A program made the position numbers and the translations under genes. The notes beneath the pieces are model-generated. The model was not told the DNA's origin, did no database searches, and was given only the letters and a program-made list of their open reading frames with translations. Positions 31,314-42,874 of a DNA stretch of 64,000 bases are shown piece by piece. The stretch comes from an uncultured Lachnospiraceae bacterium (GTDB lineage: Bacteria > Bacillota > Clostridia > TANB77 > CAG-508). How positions within the stretch are numbered: the stretch's first letter is position 1; each line of letters begins with the position of its first letter. The stretch spans positions 1-64,000 of the forward strand of contig CAMEHU010000005.1 of NCBI GenBank assembly GCA_945917765.1, given 5' to 3'.

Positions 31314-32303
31314 TTATTTTAGAGAATCTAAATTATCTAACGCTTTACCTGTTCCTAATGCAACACATGATACTGTATCTTGAGCAATCATAACATTTAT
31401 CCCAGTTTTTTCTTGTAGTAGTTTATCTAAACCATCTACTAAACATCCTCCACCTGTCATGTAAATTCCTCTATCACTTATATCTGCTGCTAATTCTGGT
31501 GGTGTTTTTTCAAGTACAGAATGCACTGCATCTACAATCATTAACGCTGGTTCAATCATTGCTTCTAACATTTCACTTGAATGAATTGTTATTGTTTTAG
31601 GTAATCCATCTATTAAGTCTCTACCTCGTATATCCATTTCAACATCTTGCATTTTTGGATATACACATCCAATATTTACTTTTAAGTCTTCTGCTGTTCG
31701 TTCTCCAATTATAATATTATGTTTTTTCTTAATATATTTAATTATATATTCATCAAATTTATCTCCTGCAACCTTTAAAGATGTACTTGTTACAGAACCT
31801 CCTAAAGAAATAACAGCTATATCTGTTGTTCCTCCACCAATATCAACTACCATATTTCCACATGGTTTTGATATATCTATTCCAGCACCTATTGCTGCTG
31901 CTATTGGCTCTTCTATTAGATATACTTTTCTAGCTCCTGCTTGTGTTGCAGCATCTATTACAGCTTTTTTCTCAACCTCTGTTACTCTTGATGGAATACA
32001 TATCATTATTCTAGGAGCAAACACAAATCTACCGCAAACCTTGTTTATGAAGTATTTTAGCATTTTTTCAGTTACTGTGTAATTTGAAATAACTCCTTCT
32101 CGTAATGGTCTTGTTGCAACTATGTTTCCTGGTGTTCTTCCAAGCATTCTTCTTGCCTCTTTTCCAACCGCAAGAACATCTCCCGTATTGCTGTCCACAG
32201 CTACAACAGAAGGCTCTCTTAATACAATACCTTTTCCTTTTACATATGCAATTACTGTTGCAGTTCCTAAATCGATTCCTATATCTTGCCCCCAATTAAA
32301 CAT
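31314..32303 (-). CDS. mreB: rod shape-determining protein MreB/Mbl
   Basis: GIDLGTATVIAYVKGKGIVLREPSVVA, VDIGGGTTDIAVISLGG. Confidence 0.93.
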   Translation of the reverse strand: MFNWGQDIGIDLGTATVIAYVKGKGIVLREPSVVAVDSNTGDVLAVGKEARRMLGRTPGNIVATRPLREGVISNYTVTEKMLKYFINKVCGRFVFAPRIMICIPSRVTEVEKKAVIDAATQAGARKVYLIEEPIAAAIGAGIDISKPCGNMVVDIGGGTTDIAVISLGGSVTSTSLKVAGDKFDEYIIKYIKKKHNIIIGERTAEDLKVNIGCVYPKMQDVEMDIRGRDLIDGLPKTITIHSSEMLEAMIEPALMIVDAVHSVLEKTPPELAADISDRGIYMTGGGCLVDGLDKLLQEKTGINVMIAQDTVSCVALGTGKALDNLDSLK

Positions 32304-32551
32304 ATTAAATCTGTCCTTTCTTTAAAATATTACGCTAGTATTTCATTTACTTTACGATTATATTACATTTCATTTAAAATATCAATGTTTTATACAAAAA
32401 AATATATTAGTAATGTTATACTTACTAATATATTTTTATTGATAAGATTATTAATATGTTTTTGTTTCATTTATTATTTATAATTAATTAATTCTCTGTT
32501 TTATTTTTTTATTAATTATTTGCTATAATTTACATTTTTTAGTAGTCATAT

Positions 32552-33010
32552 TTAGTTAAATTTTAAATTATATAAATCTTTTGCATTTGATTTAATTAAC
32601 TCTATAAAATCTTGTTCCTCTGGTTTGGTATCTGTCATTTCTATTTTAAAAGATTTAACATTATCATATTCAAATTTTAGTTCAAATTTTCGTAATTGCT
32701 CTGGTTCAATTTTATCAATTCTAATATATTTTTCCCCTAAAACATTACCATTTTTTGATAACATACTAAACTTTAAATATTTATTTTCTACGATAACATC
32801 TGTATTATTCTTCACAATACCTTTGATATACCCATTTCTTTTTGATGTTTTCGCTTCTGAAACATCAATAAAAACTTGGTCAACATTTATTTCATAATCA
32901 TGCATATCTACGTATGATACTTTTAAAAATGCATTTATCATGATATTACTGAATACATAAAAAGCTATTACTATCATAAGATATTTTAGAAATGTTTTCA
33001 TTCTACTCAT
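32552..33010 (-). CDS. membrane-anchored hypothetical protein (FxLYD-like)
   Basis: N-terminal TM; beta-rich extracellular domain. Confidence 0.5.
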   Translation of the reverse strand: MSRMKTFLKYLMIVIAFYVFSNIMINAFLKVSYVDMHDYEINVDQVFIDVSEAKTSKRNGYIKGIVKNNTDVIVENKYLKFSMLSKNGNVLGEKYIRIDKIEPEQLRKFELKFEYDNVKSFKIEMTDTKPEEQDFIELIKSNAKDLYNLKFN

Positions 33011-33040
33011 ATTCTACTTCCTCTTTTCTTTCATAACTTA

Positions 33041-33769
33041 TTATAATTTTCTAAAAACTCCAACTACTTTACCTAAAACTTGACAGTTAGGAACAATTAT
33101 TGGTTCCATTGTACTATTTTCAGGTTGCAATCTTATATGTCCATTTTCCATATAAAAAGTTTTTACTGTTGCTTCATCATCAATCATAGCAACTACTATT
33201 TCACCATTTCTAGCAACATTTTGTCTTTTTACTAATATATAATCACCATCTAAAATTCCCGCTTCTATCATACTTTCTCCACTAACAGTTAACATGAAGC
33301 TTTCAGAATTTCCCACAAAATCTACTGGAATTAAGAAGCTATCTGTAATGTTTTCTACAGCTAAGATTGGTGCACCAGCTGTAATTTTTCCAACAACAGG
33401 AACATCTACTAATTCTCTACCACTGTAAAAAGTTTTTTCTTGTTGTTCTGAATCATTTTTCTTGTTAGTTCCTTTTAATAATCTTAAAGTTCTACCTTTT
33501 TGATTTTCTTTTTTAATGTATCCTTTTTCTTCCAATTTGGCTAAATATGCATGAACGGTTGCAGTTGAGCTTAACCCTACAGCTTTTCCTATTTCTCTAA
33601 CTGATGGTGCGTATCCTAATTCGGCTACTTGTTTTTCTATAAATTTTAATATATCTTTTTCTCTATTATTTAGTTCCTTTGAACCTTTTCCTCTATGTTT
33701 TCTTTCTTTTTGATTTTCAACTTGTTTTTCAGTTTTATTATCATTTTTGTTTTCAATTTCCATTTGCAC
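33041..33769 (-). CDS. lexA: LexA repressor
   Basis: LGYAPSVREIGKAVGLSSTATVHAYLAKLEEKGYI; SGESMIEAGILDGDYILVK. Confidence 0.93.
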   Translation of the reverse strand: MQMEIENKNDNKTEKQVENQKERKHRGKGSKELNNREKDILKFIEKQVAELGYAPSVREIGKAVGLSSTATVHAYLAKLEEKGYIKKENQKGRTLRLLKGTNKKNDSEQQEKTFYSGRELVDVPVVGKITAGAPILAVENITDSFLIPVDFVGNSESFMLTVSGESMIEAGILDGDYILVKRQNVARNGEIVVAMIDDEATVKTFYMENGHIRLQPENSTMEPIIVPNCQVLGKVVGVFRKL

Positions 33770-33904
33770 AATACCCCTTTCTATAATAACTTATTAATAT
33801 GATAACATACAAACAAGAAATTGTCAAACATAAGTTTTGTATTTTGTTGAAATTTCCATACTTTAATTTTTATAATAGTATTTGCATTCTTAGCGCATGC
33901 ATAA

Positions 33905-35185
<1,281 letters not shown>

Positions 35186-35201
35186 TCATTCCTTTCTTTT
35201 T

Positions 35202-35266
35202 AAATCAGGGACGGTCCTTTTTTTCAAATTTTTAAAAAAAAGGACCGTCCCCAATTTTAAAAATTT
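35202..35266. repeat. palindromic GGGACGGTCC element between trpS and obgE
   Basis: tcagggacggtcctttttttcaaatttttaaaaaaaaggaccgtcccc. Confidence 0.85.
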
Positions 35267-36284
35267 AATTTTCAAAATAATCTAGCATCATTGCTTTCTT
35301 AACTTCTTTCATAATCTTTTTTGCTTCTTTTCTGGCTTTTTCTGTTCCCTCAATTAAGATTTTATCTACAATTTCAGGATGTGCTTCATAATAAGCTCTG
35401 TTTTCTCTAATTGGTTTTAAAGTATCGCAAATATTTTGAATTAATTGCTTTTTGCAACTAACACAACCTCTTTCCCCTGCTCTGCATTCTTTACAAACTG
35501 TCTCAACTTCTTCAGGTGTTGAGAATAACTTATGATAATAATAAACCATGCATACCTCAGGATTTCCTTTATCATCTTTTTTTATTCTTCCTGGGTCAGT
35601 TACTGCACTCATTACTTTTTTAGCTATTTCTTCCTCAGAATCAGATAGATATATTGCATTTCCTAAAGATTTACCCATTTTTTCATTTCCATCTAATCCT
35701 TTGATTCTTTTGCCTTCACTTAATAAAATTTGTGGTTCTTTTAATATATCACCATAAATTGAATTGAATTTTCTGACTATTTCTCTACATTGTTCAATCA
35801 ATGGCTCTTGATCTTCGCCTGCTGGAACAACTTCTCCACCTAGCGCTGTTATATCAGCTGCTTGGCTTACTGGGTATCCTAAAAATCCATATGTAACGCT
35901 TTCTCCAAATAAATCTCTTTTTTGAGCTATTTCTGTTTTAACAGTAGGATTTCTTTGAAGTCTTGCAATTGTCACTAAATTTGAATAAAAAACTGTAAGC
36001 TCTGCAATTTCTGGTATCATAGATTGAACATAAATTGTTGATTTTTCAGGATCAATTCCACATGCTAAATAATCCATAGCAATTTTTCTTACATTTTTTC
36101 TAACTTTTTCTGGATTATTAAAATTATCTGTTAAAGCCTGAACATCTGCGATTAAAATAAATGGATCATATTCACCCGAATTTTGTAATTCAACTCTCTT
36201 CTTTACTGACCCAAAATAATGTCCTATATGTAATTTTCCAGTAGGTCTATCCCCTGTTACTATTCTTTTTTTATTATTTTCCAT
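35265..36284 (-). CDS. trpS: tryptophanyl-tRNA synthetase
   Basis: TGDRPTGKLHIGHYFGS; KMGKSLGNAIYL. Confidence 0.95.
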   Translation of the reverse strand: MENNKKRIVTGDRPTGKLHIGHYFGSVKKRVELQNSGEYDPFILIADVQALTDNFNNPEKVRKNVRKIAMDYLACGIDPEKSTIYVQSMIPEIAELTVFYSNLVTIARLQRNPTVKTEIAQKRDLFGESVTYGFLGYPVSQAADITALGGEVVPAGEDQEPLIEQCREIVRKFNSIYGDILKEPQILLSEGKRIKGLDGNEKMGKSLGNAIYLSDSEEEIAKKVMSAVTDPGRIKKDDKGNPEVCMVYYYHKLFSTPEEVETVCKECRAGERGCVSCKKQLIQNICDTLKPIRENRAYYEAHPEIVDKILIEGTEKARKEAKKIMKEVKKAMMLDYFEN

Positions 36285-36320
36285 AATAAATCTCTCCTCA
36301 ACTGATATATGTTAAATAAT

Positions 36321-36707
36321 TTAAACTAATTCTAATTTTTCCTTTAAATCTCCAAATAATTTAACATAGTTATTCTTTATTTTTTCATAAATTTCTCTTG
36401 ATGTTTTTTCATCATATAAATGAGATAAAGCATTTCTTGATAACATCATTGAAACCCATGCTTCACCATCACTTATAATTCCTTGTTTAAATCCTAATTG
36501 AATTATTTCTCTTGGACTACCAATTTTTTCTGTCATTCCTAGATATTCCAAATAATCTTTAACGGTTTTCCAGGCTAATTCAAATGTAAACTCAAATCTA
36601 TGTAGAACACCATCTATTACAACATCATCTACTTCTCGTTCAAGTGCTTCTTTTAATCTGTTTAAAGCATTAAAATACTCTTCTTTTCTCTCATTAAATC
36701 TTTTCAT
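36321..36707 (-). CDS. HI0074-type NTase substrate-binding (HEPN-like) protein
   Basis: RFEFTFELAWKTVKDYLEYLG; 1-nt overlap with upstream NTase. Confidence 0.85.
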   Translation of the reverse strand: MKRFNERKEEYFNALNRLKEALEREVDDVVIDGVLHRFEFTFELAWKTVKDYLEYLGMTEKIGSPREIIQLGFKQGIISDGEAWVSMMLSRNALSHLYDEKTSREIYEKIKNNYVKLFGDLKEKLELV

Positions 36708-36994
36708 TAAAAAACCACTCCTTCTTTTAAGATTGAATCAATTAGACTCTGTTTTTCAATTTTTCCCATAAACACAACATCTATGGTATATGGCATATTT
36801 ATTAAATCCAACTCATTTAATATCAAATATTCATCTCTTTCGTTAGTATCTCCAAAAATTGCTATATCAATGTCAGAATTTTCCTTATAATCACCACGAG
36901 CTCTTGAGCCAAATATTTTAAATTGGTATTTACTATATTTATTTACTACATTTTTAATTTCCTCATATATTTTTTCTGATAAACCAAATTTCAT
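36707..36994 (-). CDS. MNT-type nucleotidyltransferase (partner of HEPN protein)
   Basis: FKIFGSRARGDYKENSDIDIAIFG. Confidence 0.88.
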   Translation of the reverse strand: MKFGLSEKIYEEIKNVVNKYSKYQFKIFGSRARGDYKENSDIDIAIFGDTNERDEYLILNELDLINMPYTIDVVFMGKIEKQSLIDSILKEGVVF

Positions 36995-37070
36995 TTTAAA
37001 TACACCTCTTATACAATATTATAAAGGATTTCTGATAAGTTTACAAGAGTTTTATCAAGAAACATTTACT

Positions 37071-37124
37071 GATGTGTCCCTAACTGTGCAAAATGCACAG
37101 TTGGGACGCGTCCCCAATTGTGCA
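37071..37124. repeat. family A copy 6
   Basis: gatgtgtccctaactgtgcaaaatgcacagttgggacgcgtccccaattgtgca. Confidence 0.9.
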
Positions 37125-37128
37125 TTTG

Positions 37129-37174
37129 TTTAAAAAAAGGCGAAACCATAATTGATTTCGCCTTTTTTTAAACA
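37129..37174 (-). terminator. intrinsic terminator after rpmA
   Basis: TAAAAAAAGGCGAAA-CCATAATTGA-TTTCGCCTTTTTTTA. Confidence 0.8.
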
Positions 37175-37176
37175 AA

Positions 37177-37446
37177 TTAGTTGTTTACTTCCTCTACTGG
37201 ATAAACACTAACTTTTTTCTTATCTTTTCCTAATCTTTCAAATTTAACTCTACCAGTTACTTTTGCGTATAATGTATCATCACTACCGATACCTACGTTT
37301 GTTCCTGGATGAATTTTTGTTCCTCTTTGTCTTACTAGGATATTTCCTGCTGGAACTATTTGTCCATCAGCTCTTTTTAAACCAAGACGCTTAGACTCAC
37401 TGTCTCTACCGTTCTTAACACTACCTTGACCTTTTTTATGAGCCAT
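37177..37446 (-). CDS. rpmA: 50S ribosomal protein L27
   Basis: [35 protein letters not shown]. Confidence 0.95.
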   Translation of the reverse strand: MAHKKGQGSVKNGRDSESKRLGLKRADGQIVPAGNILVRQRGTKIHPGTNVGIGSDDTLYAKVTGRVKFERLGKDKKKVSVYPVEEVNN

Positions 37447-37568
37447 GTTTTTTCACTCCTTTCAGTTTTTGGATTTTAATAATTTGTAATAGCCTCATGC
37501 TATTTGATTTTTGTTTTTATAATTTCATACAATAGTTTCCTATATCTTATAATTGAAATAAATCACAA

Positions 37569-37883
37569 TTAAGCAACTGTAATTTTTGTTATTTCAACTT
37601 TTGTGTATGGTTGTCTGTGACCTTGTGTTCTTCTGTAGTTTTTCTTTGCTTTGTATTTGTAAACTAAGATTTTTTTAGCTTTACCATGTGCAACTACTTT
37701 ACCTTCAACCTTTACACCTTTTACATAAGGAGCTCCTACTTCTACTTTACCATCATTAGAAACTAAAACAACTTTATCAAATTTAACTGCTTTACCTTCT
37801 TCTGTGTCTAATTTTTCGAAGAATACTACATCTCCTTCTGAAACTTTGTATTGTCTTCCACAACTTTCGATTATTGCGTACAT
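37569..37883 (-). CDS. rplU: 50S ribosomal protein L21
   Basis: [18 protein letters not shown]...[14 protein letters not shown]. Confidence 0.95.
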   Translation of the reverse strand: MYAIIESCGRQYKVSEGDVVFFEKLDTEEGKAVKFDKVVLVSNDGKVEVGAPYVKGVKVEGKVVAHGKAKKILVYKYKAKKNYRRTQGHRQPYTKVEITKITVA

Positions 37884-37909
37884 TTAAGTACACCTCCCTT
37901 TATATGTAT

Positions 37910-38005
37910 ACTCGCTAAGCATAAAATACTAGGTAGTTAAAATTTCATCAAATAAAATTTTAACATTTTGGAACCCGACCCAGGCGGCTTACAGGTATAT
38001 ATTCT
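37910..38005 (-). promoter_or_regulatory. candidate L21 leader RNA
   Basis: Position immediately upstream of rplU; structured ACCTGTAAGCCGCCTGGGTCGGGTTCC and AAAATTTTATTTGATGAAATTTT hairpin. Confidence 0.4.
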
Positions 38006-38202
38006 ACCACAGTTTGTTATCAGTGTCAACTAATTTTTAGCATTTTTTGGCATTTTTAACATTTTCTACTTAAAAAATTATTAGCAGTGTCTTGATTTTT
38101 ATTTTTGAATATGCTATACTCTAAAAACATTCTGTATAAAATCCTCTCTTACATCTTAGTCTTTTACAGTATGAATTTTATTAAACGGAGGAATTGGTTA
38201 AA

Positions 38203-38664
38203 ATGGAAAGGATTGATTCTTTATCATTCAATTATCAGCATGGGGAAATAACTACAGTTCGAGTCATATTTGACGAAGAACTTGAAGACAGTGTCTTAAT
38301 ATCATCGAAATACATTAATGAACTTCGCAAGTATTTGGATATTGCTGAAGAGGATAAAGAAATCTATTTTATTACTGCAAGAGCTATTCAGCTGAAAAAA
38401 GAAAATGCTAAAGGTATTGATGGGGCAGTAAAAAAATACGATTTTAACGATTTTCACAAGGTTTTCATAGAAAAGCTAATTGACCTTGCGAAATTAGTTT
38501 CACTCGACATCATCGCTTCATACTTCGGTCATGATGCAAAGGTTGAAGATTTAGATATCTTTTTAAACCATGCATCAGCATATACTCTTGCTCTTGTAAT
38601 GAAATCAGGAGCTGCTATTAACGAATATGAAGTTTTTACTGAAGAAGATGATGATTTCGAATAA
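38203..38664 (+). CDS. hypothetical protein (accessory)
   Basis: GGAGGAATTGGTTAAA-ATG; hairpin terminator downstream (GAACAGACTGGCTAATATAGCCAGTCTGTTC). Confidence 0.5.
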   Translation: MERIDSLSFNYQHGEITTVRVIFDEELEDSVLISSKYINELRKYLDIAEEDKEIYFITARAIQLKKENAKGIDGAVKKYDFNDFHKVFIEKLIDLAKLVSLDIIASYFGHDAKVEDLDIFLNHASAYTLALVMKSGAAINEYEVFTEEDDDFE

Positions 38665-38751
38665 TTACTTTTTATTTATGACATCTAGTTTTCTTTTCGT
38701 GTCCTTTCACCCAGAACAGACTGGCTAATATAGCCAGTCTGTTCTACTTTT

Positions 38752-41700
38752 TTATGAAATATTATCGCTTCCAACAATTTCTTTAAACTCTTCAAAAATT
38801 GTTTCACTCATTAAAACTCCCCCTGCAGAGTCAATTCTTTCTCCATTTTTTATATCAATTCTACAGTTATTTCTATCTCCAGCAAAAAATCTAATTGCAC
38901 CCCTTAATCTATCTTTTTGTTCTTCTGATAAATTAGTAATATCAATAGTTACTACATTTGCTTTTGGCGAATGCATTTCACCCTTAAATTCGATTATTTT
39001 ATTAGCAACAATCTTTACATCTTCATCTTCTCTAATGCTTAATCTTCCTTCAATAACTACAATACTTCCTTCCATAAGAAAGCTTGAACACATTTGATAA
39101 CAATTTTCAAAAACTATTATTTCACACTGTCCATATAAATCTTCAATAGTTGTAAAAGCCATTATTTTATTGGTTTTTGTATATTTTTTCTTAACACTTT
39201 CAACAATACCAACAATTCTTACAACTTGTCCATCTCTATATCTTGATATATCTTGTTCTTGAAATTCAGTACCATCTGCATTTTCAGCATCTAATATTGC
39301 TTTCATTTTTAAAGTATTTATTGTTGCCTCTTGTTCAATTATATTTCTATACTCTTCTAATGGATGACCTGAAATATATAAACCAAGCATTTCTTTTTCC
39401 ATCGCTAATAATTCTTTGTCTGAATATTCTTTTAATATAGTATAATTATATTTCATTTTATCAAGCTGATTACTTAAACTATTTGCACCATCATCATTCT
39501 CTAAATCATTACTTAACTCTCCTCCGCCAAACGCTAAATCAAACATAGTTACTTGGCCTTTTAATCCTTTTTTATTAGAATTAGAAATACTATCTACAAT
39601 ATCTTCATAAGAAGCCATTAATGTACTTCTTGTTTGCTCAAATTCATCAAAAACTCCTGCTTTTATTAAGCTTTCTATACATTTTTTATTAACAGAGCTT
39701 TCTTGCATTCTTTCACAAAAATCAGCAAAATCTTTAAATTCACCATATTGTTTTCTATTTTCTACAATACTATCAACAACACTATTTCCAACGTTTTTTA
39801 TACTGCCCAAGCCAAATCTAATTTTCCCATTATCAACTGTAAATTTAGTAAAACTTTTATTTATATCTGGCTTTAATATTTCTATTCCCATTTTTCTACA
39901 TTCTTCAATATATAATGGAACTTTATCTAAATTTCCTAAAAAGCTGTTTAATGTTGCTGCCATAAACTCTTCTTTATAATATGCTTTTAAATATGCTGTT
40001 CTATATGATACAACTGCATATGCAGCAGCATGTGATTTATTAAATGCATATTTTGCAAATTCTGCCATTTCATCAAAAATTGTATTTGCTGATTTTTCAT
40101 CTATACCATTACGTACACATCCTGGAATTATTACATTTCCATTTTCATCTGTTTGACCATGAATAAAGTATTCTCTTTCTTTAGCCATTACATCTAGTTT
40201 TTTCTTTCCCATTGCACGGCGAACTAAGTCTGCTCTTCCTAATGAATATCCTGCTAAATCTCTTACTATCTGCATAACTTGTTCTTGATATACCATACAA
40301 CCATAAGTTACTTCCAATATTGGTTTTAATGCAGGATGTGTATAAACAGCATGTTCTGGATCTTGTTTATTTGCAATATATCTTGGGATTTGGTCCATAG
40401 GTCCTGGTCTATATAATGAAACACCTGCTATTATATCTTCTAAACAATCTGGTTTAAGCTCTTTCATAAAGTTTGTCATACCTTGACTTTCAAATTGGAA
40501 TATTCCCATGCTATCGCCATTTTGCCATAATTTATATACTTTAGGGTCATTCATTTCTCTATCAAATTCAATTTCTATTCCTCTATTTTGTTTTACTAAA
40601 TCAACCGTATCTTGAATTACTGTAAGCGTACGAAGGCCTAAAAAATCCATTTTTAATAATCCGTAATTCTTCAAGTGTTGTCATTATATATTGTGTTGAA
40701 ATTAAGCCATCTCTTACATATAATGGAACATAAGTATCTACTGGCTCTTTTGTAATTACTATTCCGGCAAGCATGTGTTGAAGCTTGTCTTGGCATTCCT
40801 TCTAACCCCATTGCTATATCTAAAAGTTTATGTATAGTTTCATCATTTTCATAAATTTGACCGTAACTCTTTGTTCTGTTCTAAAGCCTTTTGGATTGTT
40901 ATGTGTAACTCATTTGGTATCATTTTAGCTAATTTATCTGCCTCTGAATATGATACATCTAAAGCTCTTGCAACATCACGAATAACCATTCTTGCTGACA
41001 TTGTTCCAAATGTTATTATTTGAGAAACATGGTCATGCCCATATTTTCTACCAACATAATCAATAACCTCTTGTCTTCTCTCATAGCAAAAATCAACGTC
41101 AAAATCGGGCATACTGATTCTTTCAGGATTTAGAAATCTTTCGAAAATCAAGCTGTATTTTATTGGGTCAATATCTGTTATTCCTATTGCATATGCTACA
41201 ATTGAACCAGCACCAGAACCACGACCTGGTCCTACTGGTATACTTTGTGACCTTGCATAATTAATGTAATCCCAAACTATTAAGAAATAATCAACATATC
41301 CCATTTTTTTGATTACAGAAAGTTCGTATTCTGCTCTATCTTGTATTTCTTGAGTTATTCCTTGTTCTCCATATTTTTTCTTTAAACCTTTATCACATAA
41401 ATCTTTTAAATAATCATAATGTGTTTCAAATTCTTTTGGAACATCATAATTAGGCAAAATTGTGTGACCAAATTCGAATTCAACATTACATTTTTCAGCT
41501 ACTTCAACAGTATTTGAAATAGCCTCTGGAATATTTTTAAAATATTCTGCCATTTCCTCTGGTGATTTAATATAAAAATCATTTGTTTCAAATGACATTC
41601 TATCATCATCTGTCATCCTCTTCCCTGTTTGAATGCATAATAACACTTCATGATTATAATAATCATCTTTTGTAAGATAATGTGCATCATTAGTAGCTAC

Positions 41701-42300
41701 AAGTTTTATTCCTAGTTTTTTTGATAATTGCACCATTTTTTGATTAACTATTATTTGCTCTCTTAAGCTATTTGCTTGAATTTCTAAATAATAATCATCT
41801 CCAAATAAATTTTTATACCATAAAGCTGTTTCTTCTGCCTTTTCTAGTCCATCTTTTAATATTGTTTGAGGCACCTCACCTGCTAAACATGCACTACAGC
41901 AAATCAATCCTTGGTGATATTTTTCTAATAGTTCTTTATCTATCCTTGGTTTATAATAATACCCATCTGTAAAACCTAAAGATACTAATTTAGATAGATT
42001 TTTATAACCTTCATTGTTTTTTGCAAGCAATATTAAATGGTTATATTTATTATCTATATTTGGCTCTTTATCAAATCTTGTACGAGGTGCTACATAAACT
42101 TCACAACCAATTATGGGCTTTATACCATTTGCTTTACAAGCTTTGTAAAAATCTATTACTCCAAACATTACACCATGGTCTGTTATAGCAATTGCATCCA
42201 TTCCCAGTTCTTTTGCTCTTACCGGTAAATCTTTTATTCTGTTAGCTCCATCTAATAAACTAAATTCACTGTGGACATGCAGATGTACAAAATTTGACAT
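38752..42300 (-). CDS. dnaE: DNA polymerase III alpha subunit DnaE; four segments joined by three +1 shifts at in-frame CGG: complement(40864..42300), (40767..40862), (40664..40765), (38752..40662)
   Basis: Skipping C40863, C40766 and C40663 reads [86 protein letters not shown], collinear with DnaE; 1181 aa in total. Confidence 0.95.
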
Positions 42301-42501
42301 AAAACTTCTTCCTTTCTTTGTGACTACATATGATTTTTAATTATCTCATTTTTTTGTTTTTTATTATATATTATTTCTTTTAGTTTAACAATAGTTTTAG
42401 CTAAAAATCCCCTAAGCATCTTGACACATACTTAAAATCATATTATACTTTGTGAAATAGCTAAATGCTATTATTAATTTATACGAGGAGGGTTCTAACT
42501 C

Positions 42502-42801
42502 ATGTTGCCAATGAAAAATTATTTCACAGACAATTTTTTATCTGATTTTTTAAATTGGTATCATTCAAATCCAGAACTTGAAAAAATTGAAGCTCTTTCT
42601 ACTGAAAAAGCTTCTCTAAACATTATGATTTCCGAAGGCTTTTACTATGATGGCACACCTCAGACAATTATAAATGCCAAACAGCCGATAATACACTTAA
42701 TTGACAAATTTTTATTTGAGGAAATGCATATCATAGCATATAAGGAAAAAGAAGAACTTCGAATCAATATGCGTGAACGTATTGTACACCCGCGGATTTA
42801 A
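42502..42801 (+). CDS. hypothetical protein (accessory), C-terminus inside terminator hairpin
   Basis: ORF after GAGGAGGGTT; ends VHPRI* with in-frame CGG at 42793-42795. Confidence 0.5.
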   Translation: MLPMKNYFTDNFLSDFLNWYHSNPELEKIEALSTEKASLNIMISEGFYYDGTPQTIINAKQPIIHLIDKFLFEEMHIIAYKEKEELRINMRERIVHPRI

Positions 42802-42874
42802 TCCATGGGTGTACTTTTTTATTATTTTGTAAACAATTGACTTATAATTTGTACTTGCATTTTTCATTTAAAAC

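Noticed and set aside
32068-32295. Antisense/alternate-frame ORFs inside mreB, mfd, polC, murB and others
   Set aside because: Shadow ORFs of AT-rich coding sequence, overlapping genes with clear homology.
40655-40866. Homopolymer sequencing errors as the cause of the dnaE breaks
   Set aside because: Sites are not in long homopolymers, and all five breaks share the C-GGN pattern. Not fully excluded without reads.
38752-42300. Intein or intron splitting dnaE
   Set aside because: There is no extra sequence between segments; only single bases separate collinear DnaE codons.
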